The notes below the pieces were generated by a model. The model saw only the letters and a program-made list of their open reading frames with translations. It was not told where the DNA came from and searched no databases. The position numbers and the translations under genes are program-made. From Flavobacterium alvei (lineage in GTDB: Bacteria; Bacteroidota; Bacteroidia; Flavobacteriales; Flavobacteriaceae), in assembly GCF_002920895.1 (NCBI RefSeq), contig NZ_PQVG01000001.1, forward strand, positions 186,001-250,000: 64,000 bases of DNA. Reading direction: 5' to 3'. Positions 8,878 through 16,582 of this stretch are shown here, one piece after another; the stretch's first letter is position 1, and the number at the start of each line of letters is the position of its first letter.

Positions 8878-9135
8878 ATGAAAAAAAAATATAGTAACAC
8901 CTTATATTTAGCAATTACAATTTTTGCTATGGTGATTTTTTACTTGAATAGTCCTTATTACATAGAAAAACAATTTTGGAAATATAATAACGGAAAACAT
9001 ATTGGTGATGTTATCAATAACATTAAACAAATAGATAATTCTAAATGTCAAATCGTATTCTGTTTTGGGAAAAAATTAATTATTGAAGATTTAAAAACTG
9101 GAGAAAATGGTTATTATGAAAACAAAAACTGGTAG
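8878..9135 (+). CDS. Small membrane-anchored hypothetical protein, probably 3'-frameshifted
   Basis: 85 residues: a basic start (MKKKYSNTLYL), one hydrophobic segment (about 10-24) and a soluble part ending GENGYYENKNW. I do not recognise the family. The reading frame one base further on stays open from 9116 to 9238 and ends in TAATG on the next gene's start. Removing one A from the A5 run at 9124-9128 would join the two frames as ...ENKTGSDKPNW... into a protein of about 120 residues. So the annotated end may be the product of an indel. Confidence 0.6.
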   Translation: MKKKYSNTLYLAITIFAMVIFYLNSPYYIEKQFWKYNNGKHIGDVINNIKQIDNSKCQIVFCFGKKLIIEDLKTGENGYYENKNW

Positions 9136-9238
9136 TGATAAACCAAACTGGATTAATGCATTAAAATTTCAAAATAGTTTATGTTTAATTCTCAGTTTTA
9201 ATCATCATAAAAATTATAACATTAAATTAGTTGAATAA
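9116..9238 (+). CDS. Open frame continuing the 8878 gene in the +1 frame
   Basis: ATG at 9116 begins a 40-codon frame (MKTKTGSDKPNWINALKFQN...) that overlaps the end of the preceding gene by 20 bp and shares its stop TAA with the ATG of the following lipoprotein gene (TAATG). The most likely reading is that it is the detached C-terminus of the 8878 gene; the alternative is a separate tiny gene coupled to the lipoprotein gene. No family is recognisable. Confidence 0.35.
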   Translation: MKTKTGSDKPNWINALKFQNSLCLILSFNHHKNYNIKLVE

Positions 9239-9813
9239 TGAGAATTAACATCTACTATGTATTCTTAATTTTATTAACATCATGTTCAGGCAGACAATTC
9301 TCACTTGAGCAGTATCAAAATTACCCCGTGAAATTTGCAAAAGAAAAAATTAAATATCCTGACGGTTCATTTGAGTTATTCTTACCAAAAAATTGGAACT
9401 GGAAAGTTGAAAATTACGAAAATAAAAGTGAAATAATATTAGGAATTGATGCTATATCTAAACCAGATAAAGAAAATTATATTAATATAATTTCTATCCA
9501 AAAAACTAAAGGATTTAGTATTGATAAAAGTTTAGAATCTGAATATAATATGGCTTTAAATAACTTTCAGAAAAACAAAAGTTTAAAACTTATTGAATCA
9601 GGAAAAACAAAACTATTAGAGAATTTGTCGTATTATATTCATTCAAAATCAAATACTGGAAATTATGGAGAAGTTGAAATTATAACATTAATCACAAAAA
9701 GTAATGACAATAATTTTTACCATTTAACAGTATCAGCATCAACTACAAAAGAGTTAAAATTAAATATGGCGGTAATGATACAATGCTTAAAAACATTTAA
9801 ACAATATAAATAA
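9238..9813 (+). CDS. Predicted lipoprotein, family unassigned
   Basis: 191 residues. The N-terminus MRINIYYVFLILLTSCSGRQ is a lipoprotein signal with lipobox LTSC, Cys at about 16. The mature protein is mostly beta/alpha mixed, with IKYPDGSFELFLPKNWNWKVE and later YHLTVSASTTKELKLNMAVM, which recalls PsbP-like or DUF-type small lipoproteins that handle a fitness or stress role. No function can be given. Its codons are strongly A/T-ending compared with the MoxR and DUF58 genes on each side. Confidence 0.75.
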   Translation: MRINIYYVFLILLTSCSGRQFSLEQYQNYPVKFAKEKIKYPDGSFELFLPKNWNWKVENYENKSEIILGIDAISKPDKENYINIISIQKTKGFSIDKSLESEYNMALNNFQKNKSLKLIESGKTKLLENLSYYIHSKSNTGNYGEVEIITLITKSNDNNFYHLTVSASTTKELKLNMAVMIQCLKTFKQYK

Positions 9814-9839
9814 TTTTCAAGGTTCCAAACTCAAAAACT

Positions 9840-11171
9840 ATGAAACTATTAAAAAGTTTATACATTAACAATTTCTTTTTCTATGCGCTTTTGGGCGTGG
9901 TGGGATTATTTGTTTTGGCCTTCATATTTCCTGCATTGTACAACGCCACTTGGTATGTTTTGTTGATGTTGTTGACTTTTTTGGTTTTGGATGTCCTGAT
10001 TTTGTTTTTTACCAAAAACGGTATCGAAGGCAGTCGAATGATGCCCGAAAAATTGTCCAATGGCGATGAAAACGAAATAAGAGTCGGCATCAAAAACTAT
10101 TATACTTTCCCGATTTCGGTAAAAATAATTGACGAAATTCCTTTTCAATTTCAGGTTCGTAATTTTGAAATCAAGCAAAAAATCAAGGCTTCTTCGGAAA
10201 AAGAAATCCAATATTATTTGCGTCCCACCGAGCGTGGGGAATATTATTTCGGGAATTTGAATCTGTATGTTTCTTCGCCCCTATTTCTAATTTCGAGACG
10301 ATTCCAATTCGACAAGGAGCGAATGGTGCCGACTTATCCGTCCTACATTCAGCTGCGAAAATACAGTTTGATGGCTTTTTCTAACAATTTGTTTCAATAC
10401 GGCATCAAGAAAATCCGCAGAATTGGTCACACAATGGAATTTGAGCAAATCAAGGAATACAATCAAGGCGACGACATCCGAACCTTGAACTGGAAAGCCA
10501 CTGCCAAGAAAAACGCCTTGATGGTCAATCAATTCCAAGACGAAAAATCGCAATCGGTTTACATGATTATCGACAAAGGTCGCGTGATGAAAATGCCTTT
10601 CAACGGCTTGAGTTTGCTGGATTATGCTATCAACGCAACATTAGTTTTATCGAATGTCATCTTGAAAAAACAGGACAAAGCGGGAATGTTGACCTTTTCG
10701 AAAAAAGTGGAAAATCGTGTTTTTGCCGAAAGGCGTGCTTCGCAAATGCACAAAATTCTGGAAACCTTGTACAACATCAAAACCGATTTTTTCGAAAGTG
10801 ATTTCAGCCGTTTGTACACCGACATCAAGAAAAACATCAATCAAAGAAGTTTGATCGTTTTGTACACCAATTTCGAAACGATGGACGGTTTGCATCGCCA
10901 ATTGCCGTATCTGAAAGGCATTGCCAAAAACCATTTGTTGGTCGTGGTTTTCTTCCAAAATACCGAACTCAACGAACTCATCAGCAAAAAAGCCGAAAAC
11001 ATCCAAGAAGTTTATGATAAGGTGATTGCAGAGAAATTTTCGTTCGAAAAACGATTAATCGTCAACGAACTCAAGAAATACGGCATTTATTCCGTCCTCA
11101 CCCAACCCGAAAACCTGACTTTGGACACCATCAACAAATATTTGGAAATCAAGGCGAGAGGGATTTTATAG
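9840..11171 (+). CDS. DUF58 domain-containing protein
   Basis: 443 residues. Two membrane helices at about 14-57 anchor the protein; a beta-rich domain follows (60-165), then the DUF58 signature at about 200-225: EFEQIKEYNQGDDIRTLNWK. After it comes a von Willebrand A-like domain with SVYMIIDKGRVM, where a degenerate MIDAS would sit. DUF58 proteins are the standard partners of MoxR ATPases. Its codon usage matches moxR and the upstream membrane genes, not the three small genes that lie between. Confidence 0.92.
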   Translation: MKLLKSLYINNFFFYALLGVVGLFVLAFIFPALYNATWYVLLMLLTFLVLDVLILFFTKNGIEGSRMMPEKLSNGDENEIRVGIKNYYTFPISVKIIDEIPFQFQVRNFEIKQKIKASSEKEIQYYLRPTERGEYYFGNLNLYVSSPLFLISRRFQFDKERMVPTYPSYIQLRKYSLMAFSNNLFQYGIKKIRRIGHTMEFEQIKEYNQGDDIRTLNWKATAKKNALMVNQFQDEKSQSVYMIIDKGRVMKMPFNGLSLLDYAINATLVLSNVILKKQDKAGMLTFSKKVENRVFAERRASQMHKILETLYNIKTDFFESDFSRLYTDIKKNINQRSLIVLYTNFETMDGLHRQLPYLKGIAKNHLLVVVFFQNTELNELISKKAENIQEVYDKVIAEKFSFEKRLIVNELKKYGIYSVLTQPENLTLDTINKYLEIKARGIL

Positions 11172-11204
11172 ATTTTAGATTAACGATTTCAGATTTGAAA
11201 CATA

Positions 11205-11243
11205 GCACCGAAAAATCTGTGAAAATCTGTGAAATCTGTGGCA
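11205..11243. repeat. Direct repeat AATCTGTGAAAATCTGTGAAATCTGTG
   Basis: Three AATCTGTG-type units in tandem lie directly before the promoter of the TrmH-like gene. The same words form one arm of the palindrome at 7331-7359, so this is probably another piece of the same dispersed repeat family. Confidence 0.6.
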
Positions 11244-11260
11244 AAAGAAAAAAACCTGAG

Positions 11261-11268
11261 TACCTTTG
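11261..11268 (+). promoter_or_regulatory. -7 promoter element TACCTTTG before the TrmH-like gene
   Basis: TACCTTTG fits the Bacteroidota -7 consensus TAnnTTTG and lies 28 bp before the ATG at 11297. It falls inside the longer open frame that begins at 11195, which argues that the first 34 codons of that frame are not translated. Confidence 0.6.
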
Positions 11269-11296
11269 CAACTTAGTCTCTCAGAACCTTCAAAAA

Positions 11297-12082
11297 ATGA
11301 AACAAATCACTTCCGTTCAAAATCCATTCATCAAATCCTTGGTGCTATTGCAGGAAAAAGCAAAAGCCCGCAAACAATCCGGCACTTTCTTGATTGAAGG
11401 CAAAAGAGAAATCGAAATTGCGATGAAAGGCGGTTACGAAATGGAAACGATTTTGTTTTTGCCCGAATTAATCTCGGAAACCGAACCCAGAAAACTTTCC
11501 AAAACAGCTGAATTAATCGAAATTTCGAAAGAAGTCTATCAAAAACTGGCGTATCGCGATACCACCGAAGGCATTTTGGCCGTGGCCAAATCGAAATCCC
11601 TGCAATTGTTGGATTTGAAATTATCCAAAAACCCTTTGATTCTCGTGGCCGAAGCTCCCGAAAAGCCAGGAAATATTGGTGCACTATTACGCACCGCCGA
11701 TGCAGCAAATCTGGATGCCGTGATTATTGCCAATCCCAAAAGTGATTTATACAATCCGAATATCGTTCGCTCCAGCGTGGGTTGCTTATTTACCAACCAA
11801 ATCGCCACGGGAACCACGACCGAAATTATTGCTTTTTTAAAAGATCAAAACATCAATATTTTTTGTGCGACTTTGCAAAATTCAACTTCCTACCATACCC
11901 AAGATTACACCAGTCCGACCGCTTTGGTTGTCGGCACGGAAGCCACGGGACTAACCCAAGAATGGCGAGATGCCGCCACACAAAACATCATCATCCCAAT
12001 GCAAGGCGAAATTGACAGTATGAACGTTTCGGTTGCCGCTGCCATCTTGATTTACGAAGCCAAAAGACAAAGGGGATTTTGA
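11297..12082 (+). CDS. TrmH/SpoU family RNA 2'-O-methyltransferase
   Basis: About 261 residues from the ATG at 11297 (MKQITSVQNPFIKSLVLLQE). The N-terminal substrate-binding domain holds GTFLIEGKREIEIA; the SPOUT domain has motif 1 EKPGNIGALLRTADAA, motif 2 VVGTEATGLT and motif 3 SMNVSVAAAILIYE, the knot that binds S-adenosylmethionine. Such enzymes methylate the ribose of 23S rRNA or tRNA; the target is not determined by sequence. The frame is open further upstream to 11195, but that part is a repeat plus the promoter, so the shorter start is preferred. Confidence 0.9.
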   Translation: MKQITSVQNPFIKSLVLLQEKAKARKQSGTFLIEGKREIEIAMKGGYEMETILFLPELISETEPRKLSKTAELIEISKEVYQKLAYRDTTEGILAVAKSKSLQLLDLKLSKNPLILVAEAPEKPGNIGALLRTADAANLDAVIIANPKSDLYNPNIVRSSVGCLFTNQIATGTTTEIIAFLKDQNINIFCATLQNSTSYHTQDYTSPTALVVGTEATGLTQEWRDAATQNIIIPMQGEIDSMNVSVAAAILIYEAKRQRGF

Positions 12083-12155
12083 TTTTCGATTGTAGATTAA
12101 CGATTTTGAATTCAGATTTATTGAAATAGATTAGTGATTTTAGAAATAAAAAATT

Positions 12156-13712
12156 ATGAAAATGAAAAAAATAATTTCCTTAGTAATATTGCTTGTTAAT
12201 TATCATTCTTTCGCACAAATTAGCGAAAAACAAGTTGATGAATTAGTCGAAAACACGCTAAAAAGCTTTAACGTACCTGGAATTGCTGTGGCTATTGTTA
12301 AGGACGGAAAAGTGGTTCTTGCTAAAGGCTACGGACTAAAATCGATCCTGACCAAAGAGAAAGTGGATGCCAACACCTTGTTCGGGATTGCTTCAAACAG
12401 CAAGGCTTTTACCACTGCAGCTTTGGCGATGTTAGTCGATGAAAAAAAGCTCAACTGGGACGATAAGGTGATTCAATATCTTCCTGATTTCAAAATGTAC
12501 AACGACTATGTAACCAATGAATTTACGATTCGGGATTTGGTGACGCACCGCAGTGGATTGGGACTTGGCGCAGGCGATTTGATGATTTGGCCAGACGGAA
12601 GCGATTTTAAAGCAACGGACATCATCGACAATTTGAAGTATTTAAAACCTGTTTCGGCTTTTAGGACCAAATACGATTACGACAATTTATTGTACATCGT
12701 GGCTGGCGAAGTCATTGCGAAAGTGAGTGGAAAATCGTGGTGTAATTTTATCGAAGAACGCATTATGAAACCTTTGGAAATGAATCATAGTGCAGCTTCT
12801 TTTGTGCGATTAAAAGATAGCACCAATATTATTGCGCCACACGTTCCGACAGATGGGAAACTAAAAATAATTTCACGTTATAAAAACCAAACTTTCGATG
12901 CGGCTGCCGGAATTTATTCGAATGTAAACGATTTGAGCAAATGGATGATTCTGCAATTGCAAAACGGGAAATATGGCTCAGAAAAGCAATTTCAATTATT
13001 TTCAAAAAAAGAGCAAAACGAAATGTGGAGCCTTCAAACTATCATTCCCGCCAATACAAGACCTCCTTATAATACTCATTTCAGCGGATATGGATTGGGT
13101 TGGTTTTTGAGCGATGTTAAAGGTTACAAACAAGTCACTCACACGGGCGGACTCGAAGGAATTGTTACTCAAACCACCTTATTTCCAGAACTGAACCTGG
13201 GAATTGTAGTTTTGACTAATCAGCAATCGGGAGCAGCTTTTACGGCCATTACCAATACCATCAAAGACAGTTATCTCGACATTCCGTACACCAATTATGT
13301 CGAAATTTATAGCAAAAGAGAAAAAGACAATATCACCGAAGCGGATAAAACAACCTCTGAAGTTTGGGCAACAATTGCCAATAATCTAAAAGAAAAAAAG
13401 AAAATTGACCTAAAAAATTATGCAGGTGTCTTTGTTGACAATTGGTTTGGGAAAATTGAGCTTTCAGAAAAAAAAGGAAAATTATTTTTCAAATCGGTTC
13501 GTTCTCCTCAACTTGCGGGCGAAGTTTTCTTTTACAAAGACACTACTTTTGTTGTAAAATGGAATACACGAAGCTTCAATGCCGATGCGTTCTTACTATT
13601 TGAAATGGATGAAAACGGAAAATCAAACGGTTTAAAGATGAAACCGATTTCAGACTTAACCGATTTTAGTTATGATTTTCAAGATTTAGATTTTGTTAGA
13701 GTTAAAGAATAA
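12156..13712 (+). CDS. Exported serine hydrolase, class C beta-lactamase/PBP-like, with C-terminal extra domain
   Basis: 518 residues: signal peptide (about 1-20, ending SFAQ), a beta-lactamase-related domain to about 370, and a C-terminal domain of the DUF3471 type. Catalytic motifs are S80-N-S-K83 (SxxK), Y175-D-N177 (YxN) and H329-T-G-G (the KTG-equivalent). The family includes esterases, D-aminopeptidases and penicillin-binding-like enzymes, so real beta-lactam hydrolysis should not be assumed. It acts in the periplasm or at the surface. It stands alone, flanked by short repeat-like spacers. Confidence 0.9.
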   Translation: MKMKKIISLVILLVNYHSFAQISEKQVDELVENTLKSFNVPGIAVAIVKDGKVVLAKGYGLKSILTKEKVDANTLFGIASNSKAFTTAALAMLVDEKKLNWDDKVIQYLPDFKMYNDYVTNEFTIRDLVTHRSGLGLGAGDLMIWPDGSDFKATDIIDNLKYLKPVSAFRTKYDYDNLLYIVAGEVIAKVSGKSWCNFIEERIMKPLEMNHSAASFVRLKDSTNIIAPHVPTDGKLKIISRYKNQTFDAAAGIYSNVNDLSKWMILQLQNGKYGSEKQFQLFSKKEQNEMWSLQTIIPANTRPPYNTHFSGYGLGWFLSDVKGYKQVTHTGGLEGIVTQTTLFPELNLGIVVLTNQQSGAAFTAITNTIKDSYLDIPYTNYVEIYSKREKDNITEADKTTSEVWATIANNLKEKKKIDLKNYAGVFVDNWFGKIELSEKKGKLFFKSVRSPQLAGEVFFYKDTTFVVKWNTRSFNADAFLLFEMDENGKSNGLKMKPISDLTDFSYDFQDLDFVRVKE

Positions 13713-13740
13713 TTTTAAACACGATAAATTTTAATCCCGG

Positions 13741-13772
13741 TTTGCATATCTCATTAGTTATGCCTATTTTTA
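13741..13772 (+). promoter_or_regulatory. Probable promoter of the ppGpp synthetase/hydrolase gene
   Basis: TTTG at 13741-13744 and TATTTTTA at 13765-13772 are separated by 20 bp, close to the flavobacterial TTTG/TAnnTTTG arrangement (last G replaced by A). The ATG follows 19 bp later. Confidence 0.4.
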
Positions 13773-13791
13773 AGAAATCAACCATTTTTTT

Positions 13792-16011
13792 ATGTTAGAA
13801 ATAGATTTAGAAAAGGAAAACAAAGCGATATTACAGGAATACAAAGAGTTACTTCGAATTAGTTACCAAACTTTAAGCCCCGAAGACAAGAAACTCATTC
13901 GTAAAGCTTTTGATGTAGCTATGGATGCGCACAAAGATCAGCGTAGAAAATCGGGAGAAGCTTACTTTTTCCATCCTATTGCTGTGGCCAAAATTGTAGC
14001 TTCGGAAATTGGTTTGGGAGCCACTGCCATCGCGGCTGCCTTGATGCACGATGTTGTAGAAGACACACCGATAACGGTTGAAGATATTGAAAAAATGTTC
14101 AATCCCAAAGTGGCACAACTAGTAGAAGGATTGACCAAAATTTCGAAAGTTCAAAAAGAAATGAACGTTTCGATGCAAGCCGAGAATTTCAGAAAAATGC
14201 TTTTAACGCTTCACGATGATGTGCGTGTGATTCTAATAAAAATTGCCGATAGACTGCATAATATGCAAACTTTAGGCAATATGGAAGATCACAAACAGAT
14301 TAAAATTGCCTCCGAAACCTTATATATTTATGCTCCTTTGGCTCACCGATTGGGCTTGTATAAAATCAAAAACAAACTCGAAGATTTAGGTTTAAAATAT
14401 ACCGAACCAGAAACCTACAACGACATTGTAAGTAAAATAAAAGAAACCAAAGAAGAGCAAGACGCTTACATAAAAGATATTTCTGATATTCTAAAAAAAG
14501 CATTAGATACAGAAAAGCTCGATTATATCATTAAAGGAAGACCCAAATCTATTTATTCTATTTATAGAAAAATGAAAGTTCAGGGAGTTGGATTTGATGA
14601 AGTTTATGACAAATTTGCTTTGCGAATTGTTTACAAATCAAGCCCTCACGAAGAAAAATTCTTGGCGTGGAAAATTTACTCCATAGTAACCGATCATTAC
14701 AGACCCAGTCCTAGCCGATTAAGAGATTGGATTTCTTCTCCAAAAACCACGGGTTATGAAGCCTTGCACATCACAGTTATGGGACCAAAAGGTCGCTGGG
14801 TTGAAGTGCAAGTAAGAAGCGAACGAATGGACGAAATTGCCGAAAAAGGATATGCAGCCCATTACAAATACAAACAAGGCGGATCTGAAGAAAGTGGTTT
14901 AGACATTTGGCTTAACCTTTTAAAAGAAGCCTTAGAAAGTTCAGAAACCAATGCGGTAGATTTTGTAGAAGATTTTAAAATGAATTTATATTCAAAAGAA
15001 ATCTTTGTGTTTACTCCAAAAGGAGAAATAAAATCACTGCCAAAAGGGGCTACATCATTAGATTTTGCTTTCAGCATCCACTCCGAAGTTGGAATTCGTA
15101 CACGAGGAACACGCGTCAACGGGAAATTAGTTCCATTGAATCACGAATTAAAAAGTGGCGATCAAATTGAAATTATTACCTCTCAATATCAAAAACCCAC
15201 TTTGAACTGGCTTGATTATGTAACGACTTCTAGGGCAAAAACTAAAATTAAAAATGTTTTAAACGAAAATACCAAAAAAATAGCCGAAGAAGGAAAAGAA
15301 GTACTTACCCGAAAACTCAAACACTTAAAAATCACTTTGAGCGAATCGGTAGTCAATGAATTGGTCAATTATTTTAAATTAAAAACCAGTTTAGATTTGT
15401 TTTACCGTGTGGGAGTTGGCGCTATCGAAAACCAACAATTAAAAGACTTCGCTGCCCAAAAAAGCAACACTTTTATCAATTTTTTCAAGAATAAAATCAA
15501 GAGAAATTCAAGCACAGCAAGCGAAGACATTCACAAACAAGTGCTCAATAGCAATTATGACATGCTGGTTTTTGGATCTGACCAAGATAAACTAGATTAC
15601 AAATTATCCACCTGTTGCAATCCTATTCCAGGTGACGAAGTTTTTGGTTTTGTCACTATAAATGAAGGAATTAAAGTTCACAAAAGAGATTGTCCAAACG
15701 CCATAAGTCTTCAATCGAATTATGCGTATCGAATTATGCAAGCCAAGTGGATCGACTCTTCACAACAAGAATTTAAAGCGATATTGCATATTACAGGAAT
15801 GGACACCATTGGATTAACCAATAAATTGACCAAAGTAATTTCTGATAATATGAATGTGAATATCCAAAGTATTTCCTTGAGTGGCGATGCGGGAATTTTC
15901 AACGGACAAATAGCCGTAATCGTTCAAAACAATAACATTTTGAAAAGATTAATCGATAATATCAAGCAAATTGACGGTATTGATAAAGTGAGTCGTGAAT
16001 ACAATAATTAA
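13792..16011 (+). CDS. spoT: Bifunctional (p)ppGpp synthetase/hydrolase (Rel/SpoT)
   Basis: 739 residues, normal for long RSH proteins. The hydrolase HD domain has H61, H86-D87 (LMHDVVEDT) and the ADRLHNMQT motif (152-160). The synthetase domain has GRPKSIYSIYRKM and YEALHITVMGPKGRWVEVQVRS, both intact. The TGS domain starts near EIFVFTPKGEIKSLPKGATSLDFAF, and an ACT domain (AILHITGMDTIGLTNKL) ends the protein. It makes and degrades the stringent-response alarmone in the cytoplasm at the ribosome. As the only long RSH seen here it probably does both reactions. The next gene, a Fur-family regulator, is separated by a clear promoter. Confidence 0.97.
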   Translation: MLEIDLEKENKAILQEYKELLRISYQTLSPEDKKLIRKAFDVAMDAHKDQRRKSGEAYFFHPIAVAKIVASEIGLGATAIAAALMHDVVEDTPITVEDIEKMFNPKVAQLVEGLTKISKVQKEMNVSMQAENFRKMLLTLHDDVRVILIKIADRLHNMQTLGNMEDHKQIKIASETLYIYAPLAHRLGLYKIKNKLEDLGLKYTEPETYNDIVSKIKETKEEQDAYIKDISDILKKALDTEKLDYIIKGRPKSIYSIYRKMKVQGVGFDEVYDKFALRIVYKSSPHEEKFLAWKIYSIVTDHYRPSPSRLRDWISSPKTTGYEALHITVMGPKGRWVEVQVRSERMDEIAEKGYAAHYKYKQGGSEESGLDIWLNLLKEALESSETNAVDFVEDFKMNLYSKEIFVFTPKGEIKSLPKGATSLDFAFSIHSEVGIRTRGTRVNGKLVPLNHELKSGDQIEIITSQYQKPTLNWLDYVTTSRAKTKIKNVLNENTKKIAEEGKEVLTRKLKHLKITLSESVVNELVNYFKLKTSLDLFYRVGVGAIENQQLKDFAAQKSNTFINFFKNKIKRNSSTASEDIHKQVLNSNYDMLVFGSDQDKLDYKLSTCCNPIPGDEVFGFVTINEGIKVHKRDCPNAISLQSNYAYRIMQAKWIDSSQQEFKAILHITGMDTIGLTNKLTKVISDNMNVNIQSISLSGDAGIFNGQIAVIVQNNNILKRLIDNIKQIDGIDKVSREYNN

Positions 16012-16083
16012 CAAAAAGAGAGAAATATGTTTAGTTCTTGGTTTATTCTAACCTTTTAAACTTCTAAACTAAAAAATAAAATT

Positions 16084-16091
16084 TATCTTTG
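16084..16091 (+). promoter_or_regulatory. -7 element TATCTTTG of the Fur-family gene
   Basis: TATCTTTG is a perfect TAnnTTTG match ending 5 bases before the ATG at 16097. Transcription in this phylum starts a few bases after the element, so the transcript should have almost no leader. No clear TTG is seen 19-20 bp upstream. Confidence 0.65.
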
Positions 16092-16096
16092 CAGAT

Positions 16097-16564
16097 ATGA
16101 CACAGATTTCAGTTGATAATAGTAGTAATCAAGAAATTGTAAAAAATGTTTTTACACTCTATCTTGAAAATAAAGGACATCGCAAAACGCCTGAACGCTA
16201 TGCTATACTCCAAGAAATATATGATAGCGAAGAACATTTTGATATAGAAAATTTGTATATCAAAATGAAAAATAAAAACTACCGTGTGAGTCGAGCTACA
16301 CTATACAACACCATAGAACTTTTATTAGAATCAGGTTTGGTGCGCAAACATCAATTTGGACAAAATCAGGCTCATTACGAAAAATCCTATTTCGACAAGC
16401 AACACGACCATATAATAATGACCGATACTGGCGAAGTTATCGAATTTTGTGATCCTAGAATTCAAACTATCAAAAAAACGATCGAAGATATTTTTGATAT
16501 AGACATTACAAATCATTCCCTATATCTATACGGAACAAAACGAAAAAAAGAAATAACAAACTAA
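16097..16564 (+). CDS. Fur family transcriptional regulator without structural CxxC zinc motif
   Basis: 155 residues: winged-helix DNA-binding half ([33 protein letters not shown] with the recognition helix) and dimerisation half. Metal-site candidates are H47, H93, H103, H105 and H140, plus EVIEFCDP. The CxxC that holds structural zinc in Fur, Zur and PerR is absent; the position reads MTDT (108-111). Whether it senses iron, zinc or peroxide cannot be decided. It lies between the ppGpp gene and purA, 18 bp before purA, and is probably cotranscribed with purA. Cytoplasmic. Confidence 0.88.
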   Translation: MTQISVDNSSNQEIVKNVFTLYLENKGHRKTPERYAILQEIYDSEEHFDIENLYIKMKNKNYRVSRATLYNTIELLLESGLVRKHQFGQNQAHYEKSYFDKQHDHIIMTDTGEVIEFCDPRIQTIKKTIEDIFDIDITNHSLYLYGTKRKKEITN

Positions 16565-16582
16565 CTACAAATAAAAATTAGA

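Noticed and set aside
9881..11006. Antisense open frames over the DUF58 gene (for example 10647-11006, 119 codons)
   Set aside because: They are in the shadow of a well-supported gene and their products show no family features.
11195..11296. N-terminal extension of the TrmH-like methyltransferase with C-x-x-C residues (CEICGKRKK)
   Set aside because: This part is a dispersed direct repeat followed by a promoter element; the normal family start is at 11297.
12156..13712. Antibiotic resistance beta-lactamase
   Set aside because: Serine hydrolases of this type with an extra C-terminal domain are commonly peptidases or esterases; no evidence for drug hydrolysis.
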